64,000 nucleotides of DNA from Sipunculus nudus (taxonomy: Eukaryota > Annelida > Sipuncula > Golfingiida > Sipunculidae): positions 15,250,001 to 15,314,000 of the forward strand of contig CM049308.1 in NCBI GenBank assembly GCA_026874595.1, in the 5' to 3' direction. The notes beneath the pieces were generated by a model, which had not been told where the DNA came from, did not search any database, and saw nothing but the letters and a program-made list of their open reading frames with translations. The number at the start of each line of letters is the position of its first letter. Within the stretch, counting starts at the first letter, position 1. Position numbers and translations under genes: made by a program. Below are positions 50,101 through 62,100 of the stretch, one piece after another.

Positions 50101-53100
50101 GTAAAACCTTGCCTAACGACTACCTATATCATTACAACAACATTGATATTCTTGTATTTCAGAAAGTAATAATCCATTTAGGTTAATATTTTGAATAACG
50201 TTAATAAAAGAACTTGAACTTGCAAAATAATTACAGATATTACTTTCATTATAACATAATATAGTCTTACCTGTATCTGGAGCATGTTTAACTCTTATTG
50301 CTGGATTAAAGGTATCTGACCGCAACATTCTGAAATCAAAATGAAATTTACCTGAAGGTAGCAAGAAATGCTTGAAAATTTTGTATGTTTGATAATCTGT
50401 CCAATAAGCACTGCTAGTGATGCTGCCATGTGGTGGGAAACTTTAAGACCATTCTGATATTGCCTTGATTGTGACACCTGATGGAAGACTTTGGTACCAT
50501 TCTCACACTACAGTGATACTGACATTTGGTGACGACTTTAGTACTAATAAGACATTGGACTGATGCTGACAACTTGTGGAGGACTTTGGTACCATTCTGA
50601 CAGATCGGTCTGGAGCAGGAATAGAACAGATGATGAAATTTAAGACATTACTTAAATAAAATTATGACTATATTATGAAATATCTTTGACAACAGTATGT
50701 CTCAATCATATTATATTGTAACATTCTTGCCCTTTGACCTGGCCAGGGGTGGGGAATCAACACCGACTGACAGTGAATATAGAGATGCCCCATAGCCAAT
50801 CACAGGCAGCTAAGGATTTTGCCCTCTGCCCCTCTGGGATAAAATCCCCTGGCCCTGGCGATTCCAGCCTCTCTTGGATCATCAAACAGTGGACCCCTAT
50901 GCCTGCCCTCTGTGGCAGGCAGAGGGTATATGGCTTCTTTTTCACCTTGGGGTAGGTTTTACGACAGTGTCGGCTACCCAGGTGAAGAGCCACCCACTAC
51001 CAAAGAGCAGTCCTTTTATCTAACCTGGTAAGTCTCTTTCTGATTCATTTATAAGTCTAGATAATAATATGCAGTCCTGATATTTTGAAGGTTTAGGCTC
51101 TAAATTTTATTCCAGTAAAAAAGTGTTATTTTATCTCTTTAAATTGTGTGAGTGCATGTTGCCCAAGCCCAATTTCCTCCCAAAATAAATAAGCAGCTAT
51201 GATATATTACACATAATTTTAAATTTAGTGAACAGACTAATAAATACAGTTAAGGAAAATGTTAAGACTTGGCCTACCTCCCAAGTTCTTTCTTGACTAT
51301 GTCATATTCCTTCCTCTTAAATGCAATCCAGACCACAAAGGTGCAGAAGGAGTAAAGAGTCTGAAACGATAATCATTATTAATATTAATGGGGGCTATTC
51401 CAAAATCTGGCTTCAATTGATGATGTATAATCCCTTGATTCTTTTATACACATAGGCCAGAAAATGTCAATCCTACTGCACACAGGCTGTTCTTTTTCTT
51501 TATTTCAACATGTTTTTTAACAAGCGGGGTTTCTGTTATGCTCTTTACACAGCACTGTGCCTATATACCTGCTACCTATATCGTAAACACTGTTTGTTTT
51601 AACCATGTATCCTGAATCACTACACCAGAGGAGAGCACTGTATTTTGGTCCAATCAGATGAGATGAGACCCGTGCTGGAAGACACGACCTCGTTGATTGG
51701 CTGAAATGGTCACATGATTAATAAATAGCAAATATAAATGCTGCTGTCAAATCTTTTTGGGGGCTGAAGAGGCCACTGTGTATGAGCTAGACCTCAAACT
51801 GATTCCATAAATATGTGTGGTACTCTTGATTGCTTATAAACAATGCCAGATATGCGACACACAACTGATGCAACAAGGAATCTACATAATTATCAGGACA
51901 TGTTACCAGCCAACAGTTTACCAGCCAAGCGAGGAATACATGGAGCCCATGTTGTTCATTTCGTTTTGAGTGACAGCTCTTCACCCTGGCAAACTGTCTG
52001 GACAGACCACAGGCTCAGAGAGCCCGACATTTGGTTTGCACGGGTCCTTGTGCACATAGGATGCCCAGCCGGTGAGCTGTAGTTCAAACAAAATGTAACA
52101 ACATTGGCTCTGTGCACACCTTGTTGGCTGATTTCAGTTTTGCTGACAACGGATACATGGCATAGTCATAATGTCATAATCGAATTGGTCAATGATGCGA
52201 GAACCCATAGGGAGCAACTAAAATTCAATTGTTCTTTACTGAGAGTAACCATAAAACAGTCATCAAGAGGCACTTGAAGCCCAGCTATGGGCAGAGCCAT
52301 GATGCCTGTCGAGTGTTTGTTAACTGGCATTTAGTTGGCTGCTAGTCACATCAAACGTACAGCAGACAGAGACCCACAACCTGGTGTCTAAGTGTATTAT
52401 AAACGGTCAAACCAGGCAGCGGGAAAATCAGTAGCTTCTTTAGAAGCACAAGATTTCAGCTGCCCTGGAAGCAGAGGTTCCCGCTATAATTAGTAAACAC
52501 TTTCAACAAGGATGTCTGGCAACAAGTAAGATGAATCAGAGTTTTGCAAAGGGCATTTAGCAACAAGTGAACTTTTAAACTTACACACATATTCAACCAA
52601 CCAACTTAGGTTACATGTTTTTTTTTGTTTGTCAACATTGCAACATGTACTAACACCTTGTAGATAAACAAGCTCATAAATCCATCACAGAGTTTTTAAA
52701 AGAATCATTCAATAGCACGAATTACATAAAGTTCATTAATATGTACAATGAGCAAGCCAGAAATCACATAAATTCTACAGAAAATGCAGTTGAATAGCTG
52801 GCTTTAAATATATATATATATATATACATGAGAAAGTGGACAAAGACTGATCAACAAATCAATCATCTGATCATGAAACACATATATCTAAGGTAAGGGA
52901 TACCTTCACTTGTCACCAGCCCCATCTAGTGTTCATTTTATGAAACACATATATCTATGGTAAGTAATACCTTCACTGGTCACCAGCCCTATCTAGCAAT
53001 AATTATATGAAACACATACATCTATGGTAAATGGGACTACTGTTAATTATACGAAACAGGATTTTATATGGTAAGGAATCCTTGGTTCATCAACAGCCCC

Positions 53101-56100
53101 ATCTGGTGTTCTTTTTATATGAAACAATGCATCTCTGTGGGGAAATAAAACTGAAAGTGGTATGACTGAATTTCAGATTTCAGATTTACCTGTATTATCA
53201 GAATAAATCTTGATGGGGCTGAGTTGTGTTATGGTTAAGGAGAAGGAATTGTGACAGAGATTTGTCGGTTCACCTGCCATTCAAAATTTTTACTGAGATA
53301 AAACCCCTGGCAATGGCCTTTTCCACAAGGGCGTACCCTCTACAGGAGTGAGGTGACTGTGAACAGTTGCTTGTAATGAAAGAAAATACTGGATCATGAG
53401 TGAAATTTTGTATCTAATACTTATAAAAGGAATTTGCTTTACCTCTGTTCTCTGAAACCACACTGTGTATGACACTGTGCCATACCTCATTTAAAGGTTA
53501 TTATTCCCATAGTGACATGGCTGCTATGACAATCAATAATTAAACATGTTCACAAAGTTTTTAGTGATTTTCCCTGCTTTCCACATTGCGGGGAGAGTAC
53601 CATGTAACGAAAGCAGCCAAACTTCCTTCGGCAAAGACCGGAATGTGACCTTTTTTGTTATTCACAACTTTCCCTCAAGCATGGGATTAAGCGGATTAAA
53701 TTAAGGTATATGGTGCATGTGAAAACCCTACTCTCTTGCAGTGAGGGATTTAAGCATATTTGGCTCTGACCCACTTGCGTGGTCGGTTATCTTGAAAAAC
53801 ACGACTCTCACTTTATGAAAAGGAGGGGTTCACCCAAGGGGGATAAATAACTAAACCTAATAAAAGGTCTAAATTTCTGGAACAGGGGTGATGATAGGTG
53901 GAGGCGGGGTTTACAGGCCTCAAAATTGGTCTGATACGATTATAAATCTGTTGCAACTTCATTTGGGTGCGCTTCTGCTACTAACGAGGTATGCATGTTT
54001 CCATATCTTTCTTCAGGAATAGTTTCCTTGTCTTAAAACGTACATTTAATTTATTGTTCATGTCTTCCTCACATAACTTATTCTTTATATGTCCACCAAT
54101 CGTAACTAGTCAAAGATAATCGAAAATGTGAATGTCCCCGCGCCCCATTCCGGTTCGCAAATGTAAACATTACTCACCATGTCTTCAAGGTAAACATACT
54201 GTTGTATGAATTTCTTACCAGGAGCACAGCGCCACAAAATAAATTTTTTAAAAAATTGTACATATCTTATTGAGACAGTATCCCACTGAAAATCTAATTT
54301 TTTAAAAACTTTTAGAATAAAAAAAAGAGCCAACATTCCTTATCTTATTTAATTCATCTCCCCAACCCCGGTAAAAAGCCCGGTATAAAGGGTTTACAAG
54401 CTAGTTGTTAATATGTGCTTTTGCATGTATGTTATAAACAAGTGACCCATGGGTCATGACGCTCAGCTGACTGGGAACAGATTCACAAAAGGAAATTTTA
54501 TCATCAGAATGGTAGATACCCATTCAACTGAAGTATCAAACAGATTAACCAACAGGCCAAGATTTAGTCTGTATTTATATATCTGAAAAATAGAGAAAAA
54601 ATGTGTAAACTTTAAAAACTAGAATACGGGTAGCCGACAAGTGACTACATGTATCTGCCAAAATCAGAGTGAAGTGAGGCATGGATTGAGTGGCAAGGGG
54701 AAACAGAGTGAGGTATGTTGCATATTAGCATGGATGTCTGCAGCCTAAATGTGTATGTAGGTTGTGCAACCTACCACAGATCCAGAAAGCTGTCCAAGTT
54801 GTATAAATATGCAAAATTTTAGGCAGAAAAGTCAAACCACTACATGGATATGAGTGATTTTAGCCCACGGCAGACAAACAGACAGACTCTGTGCAAAAAT
54901 GGTTGCAGTTTTGTGTATGATAAAGACCTATGTGAGATCTAAACACAAGCACAATTTTGGCCCAATCGGTCAAATGATTCCTGAGATATTAGCTTGGATG
55001 TGTGCAGAGTTAACTAGAATGTAGGTGGCGCCACCTGTCATAAAATCAAGAAAGCTATCCAGGATGTATAAACCTGCAAAATTTTAGGCAGTTATGTCAA
55101 ACCACTACAGAGAAATGAGTGATTTTAGGCCACGGCAGACCAACAGACAGACGCTGTGCAAAATGTGCAAAAATGGTTGCAGGTGGCCCCTCCAATTTTG
55201 TGTATGATAAAGACCTATGTGAGATCTATACACATGCAAAATTTTGGCCCAAACGTTCAAATGGTTCCCGAGATATGAGCTTGGATGTCTGCAGCATAAT
55301 CTAGAATAAAGGTGGTGCCACCTGTCATAAAATCAAGAAAGCTATCCAGGATGTATAAAACTGCAAAATTTTAGGCAGATATGTCAAACCACTGCCAAGA
55401 TGTGAGTGACTTTATTGCACGGGAGACAAACAGACAGACACTGTGCAAAAATGGTTGCAGGTGGTGCCACCAGTTTTGTGTATGATAAAGAGCTATGTTA
55501 GATCTATACACATGCAAAATTTTGGCCCGATCGGTCAAACGGTTCCTGAGATATGAGCTTGGATGTCATCAGCGTGAACGTGAATGTAGGTGGTGCCACC
55601 TGTCATAAAATCAAGAAAGCTATCCAGGATGTAAAAAACTGCAAAATTTTAGGCAGATATGTCAAACCACTGCCGAGATATGAGTGACATTATCCCACGG
55701 CAGACAAACAGACAGACGCTGTGCAAAAATGGTTGCAGGTGGCGCCACTAGTTTAGCGTATGATAAAGAGCTATGTTAGATCTATACACATGCAAAATTT
55801 TGGCCCAATCGGTCAGACGGTTCCCGAAATATGAGCTTGGATGTCATCAGCCTGAATGAGAATGTAGGTGGCGCCACCTGTCATAAAATCAAGAAAGCTA
55901 TCCAGGATGTACACGCATGCCAAATTTCATGCAGAGATATGAGTGATTTTAACCAAAGGCAGATGAACAGATGGACACTGTGCAAACATGGTTACAGGTG
56001 GCGCCACCATTTTTTGTGTATGTTATAGAGCTATCCAAGGGCTACATTAGTATAAATTTTATTTCCTGATCAGTCAAACGGTTCCCGAGATATGAGCTTG

Positions 56101-59100
56101 GAAAGCTCATAAAATCAAGTCCCAGAGGAGCTCTCCGGAAATGAACACGGCAACGACGGAGGAACCCGGTCAAAAATATTTATCCAAAAAAATTCGTTTT
56201 TGGCTGGTACAAAAATACAGGTGGCTCCACCTGTCTGCAGAAACTAATAAAAACACTTACAAACATCAATATCCATGCAAAGAATCATGGTGATCTCCCC
56301 ATTAGTTGTTCAGATACTTCAGCTTTTGTATCAAATTGTCCATTATTCTGAGGGATACTTCGGAGTCCTATAACTTGAAGGATATGGGCAACAGAGACCT
56401 AATTTTAAGTTTCCACAGGCACTTTTCATGGGCCTTCTTGCATGACAAGAATGAAGATTCTAGGTCCAGTTGTTGCGATTTGTACCCTGTTGACAGATAA
56501 CCACATCTTTAAAGGTATCAAAAAAAGAGAAAAAAAATCGTAAAAATTTGAAAAAAAATAGAGGTGGCACATCCAGTCTGCAGAAACTGATGGAACAGGT
56601 CATGATCAATATGTATGCCGAAAATCATGACCATCAGTGTTGTAGTTATTGAGATACTGCAGTTTTTGTATCAAATTTTCTATTATTCTGGGGGGTAATT
56701 TGGAGCCATACAGCTTAAAGAACATGGGTAACAGAGACCTAATTTTAGGTTTCCATGGAGACTTTTCATGGGTCTCCCTGTGTGTCAAGAATAAAGATTC
56801 TAGGTCCAGTTTTAATGATTTGTGCCCTGTTAACAGATGTTCATAACTTTAAAGGTCTCAAAAATAGAGAAAAAATTTGTAAAAAAACCCGAACAAATAC
56901 AGGTGGTGCCACCAGTCTGCAGAAACTGATGAAACACTCCATGATCAATATCCATGAAAACAATTATGGTGATCTTTGCATTAGTTGTTCAGATACTTCA
57001 GCTTTTGTATCAAATTTTCCATTATTCTGAGCTGTACTTTGGAGTGCCATAGCTCAAAGGATATGGGTAACAGAGACCTAATTTCAGGTGTCCATGGAGA
57101 CTTATCATGGGTCTCCCTGTGTGTCAACAATGAAGATTCTAGGTCCAGTCCTTACAATTTGTACCCTGTTGACAGATAACTACATCCTGAAAGGTCTCGA
57201 AAATAGAGAAAAAAAAATTGTGAAAATTTGAAAAAATACAGGTGGCACCACCAGTCTGCAGGTACTGATGAAACACATCTTGATCAATATGTATGCCAAA
57301 AATCATGACCATCAGTGTTGTAGTTATTGAGATGTTGCAGTTTTCCATTATTCTGGGGGGTTATTGGGAGCCCCCCATAGCTCAAAGGATATGGGTAACA
57401 GAGACCTTATTTCAGGTTTCCATGGAGACTTTTTATGGACCTCTCAGTGTGTCAAGAATGAAGATTCTAGGTCCAGTCTTTATGATTTGTGCCCTGTTAA
57501 CAGCTGTTCACATTTTTAAATTCGTAAAAAATCGAAAAATTCAGGTGGCGCCACCAGTCTGCAGGAAGTGATGGAACATCTCATGATCAATACGTATGCC
57601 AAAAATCATGACCATCAGTCAAGTAGTTAATAAGATATTGAAGTTTTTGTATGAAATTTTTGACTTTTCTGGGGGGTACTTTGGGGCCCCATAGCTCAAA
57701 GGATATGGGTAACAGTGATCTAATTTATGGTTTCCACGGAGACTTTTAATAGGTTTCTCAGTGTGTCGAGAATGAAGATTCTAGGTCCAGCGGTTACGAT
57801 TTGTGCCACATTAACAGATGACAGCATCTTTAAACGTCTCAAAAATAGAGGAAAAAATTGTTTAAAAAATCGAAAAATACAGGTGGCGCCACCAGTCTGC
57901 AGGAACTTATGGAACATCTCATGATCAATAAGTATGCCAAAAATCATGACCATCAGTGTTGTAGTTATTGATATATTGAAGTTTTTGTATGAAATTTTTT
58001 ACTATTCTGGGGGGTACTTTGGGGCCCCATAGCTCAAAGGATATGGGTAACGAGACCTAATTTCTTGTTTCCAAGGAGATTTTTCATGGACCTCTCAGTG
58101 TATCAAGAATTAAGATTCTAGGTCAAGGCTTTACGATTTGTGCCTTGTTAACAGATGTTCACATTTTTAAAGGTCTCAAAAATAGAGAAAAAAATTTGTA
58201 AAAAATCGAAAAATACAGGTGGCGCCACCAGTCTGCAGGAAGTGATGGAACATCTCATGATCAATATGTATGCCAAAAATCATGACCATCAGTCAAGTAG
58301 TTAATGAGATATTGAAGTTTTTGTATGAAATTTTTGACTTTTCTGGGGGGTACTTTGGGGCCCCATAGCTCGGAGGATATGGGTAACAGAGACCTAATTT
58401 CTGGTTTCCAAGGAGATTTTTCATGGACCTCTCAGAATCCCAAGTTACAAGGTTCTAGGTTCAGCGGTTACGATTTGTGCCTGGTTAACGGACAGACAGA
58501 CGGACGACGGACAAAGAGTGATAGCTATAGCTCAGATGACTTTCAGTCAGCTGAGCTAAAAACAGGAAGCACACTTCTCATAAAAATAAGACAAAGGAAA
58601 GTCAGATTGACAGATAGCCATGAAAACACAAATCAACAGGCCTTTATCTTGGGCTGATAAGACTAACTTGAGTAATAATACATGCCATATGGGGGAATGT
58701 ACTGCAGTGTTGATCCTTCCTGATTGCAACAGCTCTTGCACATAGCCAAGAATTAGACCATCAAGTACTGGTGTCTCAGTGAAATCAAACAATATGAGCC
58801 TGTGTCCCATTTTGAAATTAGCCAGATGCACAGTGTGATGCAATGCTCGCATTGGTTTGATTAGAATTCTTTGCTCTGAGCACACCCAGGTGTTCAGACC
58901 CAGGGAACCTTGCTTTACAAAGCAGGAAAAGAGATATGGGATGACTGCATTGTATAACAGCTGTGTGAGGAGGGGTTATAAGATGATTTATATAGAGGTA
59001 TATAAGATGACTTACCTCATACATTGATCTGTCTTTATACGTGTTTGACACTCTGGACCTGAAATAAAAGAAAGAGATTTAAAATAAAGAATATGATCAG

Positions 59101-62100
59101 GTGTATGGCAGGATTTGCACTAGGTTTTACAACATTCAGCATAACATATAAAAAAGATTTGTGATAGCAATGATGTATTAGGAAGAAAATACCGTAAAGA
59201 AAAAAATGCATGTAAATTTAGGTAGAGTCCATAAAGATGAAACAAAGTTATATCAAGACAATCCTTCAATTTTATATATTTATGAAACATCTGATAAAAG
59301 AAGGTTATAAATTTTAAATTTTTTTGATGAAGTTACAGTTCAGTTTACTATAACTAGTCTGATATTTTCCAATGAATATTTCAGAAAATTAATATAAGGA
59401 AGCTTAAATCTGAGAAAAAAGTATTTAATCAAAATAAAATTACTTCAGTATAAAGAAAGTGGACAAAAACCCTCATAATTTCAAATATGTTTATGGCATA
59501 TATGTTAGGTTTACATTATAACATGTAAATATCCAGGTTTTCTATCTGTTTTGTAAGTATCTTATCACTGTGAGAATGAAAAATATTTTTCCTGTATCAG
59601 ATGATAATGATATACAGGAAACCTCTTCTTATGGGTACTGTTCTATCAAAGACACCTCTAAATTTAAGACAGTTAAGGCAGCTAGACACAATTTTTTTTT
59701 ATTTTTATTTTTTATTATTTTTTTGGCAGAGGTAACCACTTCCGCTCTCTTAACCTAAGCTTAGTAATTGTACGTCTGCAGAACTCCATTTCAGTTTGGG
59801 ACTGTTGATAGGGCAGTAGCACCTGGTATTTTATATTCTGGTGTCACCAAGGCCCAGTGACTACCACACCTGTAGGTCCTGGGTGTGTAAACATCCTTAT
59901 GTCTGGGACATAACACAAGGAGCCCCCAGTAGACAAATCTGTGAGTGAAATTAGTCTGTGGGGCACAGCCTTCCCATTAAGCCTGCAGGGTGCTCAGCCT
60001 GGGTGGGGACTGACATTAAAAATCTTACCAATCTTTAATCTTAAATTTTAACTCATGTTCTTCCAGCTTTTAATCCTATGCTCAACCCCTACACCACAAA
60101 CACTGGTCACATTATAAGCATCCTCTCAGATACAAATATCTCTCTAGAAAACTCAGGTACTGCCAATGTATATTACTGTGACATTCAACTGTATATCAAG
60201 TATACTATGATTGGTGTAAGAAAGGCAAGGATTCAGTCAAAACTCAGTCTGACTGTGACTTCCCCCACAGTGCAAGAAGGGCTAAACACTTAATTTAAAA
60301 TCTGGAAGAATGAGATTCCTTTACAAATGAACATGCAATTTCCTGGGTATTAGATAATATCAGAAAAGCACTGTGCTGAATGCTGACCCAATTGGAACTG
60401 AGTGCAAGGAGGTGACATTTGCAGTGGTATTACCTTACAGATATTGAAATCAAGATTTATGTTATTACAACAATTCTCAGAGCGATTAGTGCCTTAATTA
60501 GTGCTTTCTTAGTACTCAGAGTATCATTTAACAAGAATATTTTTCATGAAAGCTCTATATTGCACTCAAGTACATTTGATCATATTGCCTTCAAAATGGG
60601 AATTCTGTGAGTGCATAACTGATTATGTTTGTGGGAAATTCTGAATGACCAATATTGTCAGATCAGATATATTTTTATCTCAGCTTTTAATCTTCATGAA
60701 ATATCCATATCTCTGGTGAACATGTAATTTTCAGTATGCACCCAGGTCATGTCTCTGTATGGACCTAATTTCATGAATAGCCTGGCTCATGACTGTGTTT
60801 GTTCCTTGGACTTATTGGCAGAGATATATCACATGCTAATGTCCTAATTATAGGATTTTATTAAAAGCCCTCCTACCAGCAAAGGACACCAGAGAATAAA
60901 ATGATCTTTGCTCAAAAGTGGCATTAGATTTTAGTAACACAAATTTTGCATTTATGTTATTTCATGGATCAGGTTTTAAAACTAGTTCTGAAATTAAAAT
61001 TAATGAATAAACAAGTTTTACAATACATAAAATATACAAGCTCTACAGTATATAAATTTCCTTATATTGATGGCTTAAGATCAACTTTTACTGTGATAAT
61101 ATAAACATCCAAAAATTATGTGTTTTGGTCATTTAAGTAAATTTCAAATTTTCAAAGGTTAAACATAAATCAAACATTTACATAAAAAGTACCATAAAGA
61201 CTCATGTGCCATCCCAAAGGGCAGGGCTTTACCAATACAAGACCTTCCTAGAACCCTGACATTTCTGTAGAGCACTTATGATAATTGCATAATAATGTTA
61301 AAAGAAACAAATCAAAGGATCATTGTTTAATCAGTGTACCCTCAAACATATTTAGCCAACTGCAAGTTGAAAATCAACATGCCTAAATAATTGGAAAATT
61401 TGTCTGAAAAAAAAACAGTGAACCATGGGACATGATACTGAGCAGACTAAATTAAAGTTTTCTCTGCTGATCAAAGGTATATTATCTCATAAATTTGTAA
61501 AAATCTGTTCCTATTGTTTGAATTATCATGCCGAAAGACATATAAATAAACATGCAACACATATCCCATATAGTACACAAACAAGCATAAAATTGGGTGA
61601 GCCTGGCATGACATATCAGTATATGAATTGATGCATGAGGTTCCATACAATTATCGATGGCTGAGACAAGAATAAATATAATTATCATTTCCCAAAAGCC
61701 AGCCCTAATTTTACTATATGATTAACTTGAGCTGATATTTCAATACTGAAAATTCTCTGAATAGCTAGTCCCAATTCAATCAATAATAAATTATTACGTC
61801 TGGGCTAATGACTGATATTATAATTTAGTTTGTACCTTCCACAGTGCATGTGATGTGCCGTGTCCATTCCCAGTCCAAGAACCATGATACCATACGCCTG
61901 ACCAAGCTGCTTCTGGGCCACTTCTAACATAGCACATAAATCTTCATAGTGCTTGATCTCTCGCAAACTCGGCTCTCTGGTGAAGCATGATATAGAAAGA
62001 CATTCATTACATCATACAGGAATAAACAGGATTATACTTAAAGTAGAACTTATATCATACAGGATATATATGAAATGTACCTGAAAGATCAATGATATGG

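Larger units (their letters stand above)
54431..58562. mobile_element. Large pearl/Helentron-like element with two internal tandem arrays
   Basis: The left end has a 12-base palindrome GACCCATGGGTC (54444-54455) followed by GCTCAGCTGACTG (54461-54473). The right end has the exact reverse complement CAGTCAGCTGAGC (58544-58556) in a hairpin-capable TAGCTCAG...CTGAGCTA context, preceded by GACAGACGGACGACGGACAA. Between them lie a 139/278-bp array and a 337-bp array. This layout, short subterminal inverted repeats around tandem cores, matches pearl and Helentron-derived non-autonomous elements of molluscs as I remember them. No Rep/helicase is seen. It sits in the 7.7 kb intron between exons c and d. 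Confidence 0.6.

Noticed and set aside
51843..52082. 79-codon + strand frame in the intron between PPP1R36 exons c and d
   Set aside because: Antisense to the host gene, with no family resemblance and no splice context.
58556..58885. 109-codon minus-strand frame beside the tandem-array element
   Set aside because: Overlaps the end of the element and an AT-rich intron. No domain is recognised and it does not join the PPP1R36 frame between exons b, c and d.
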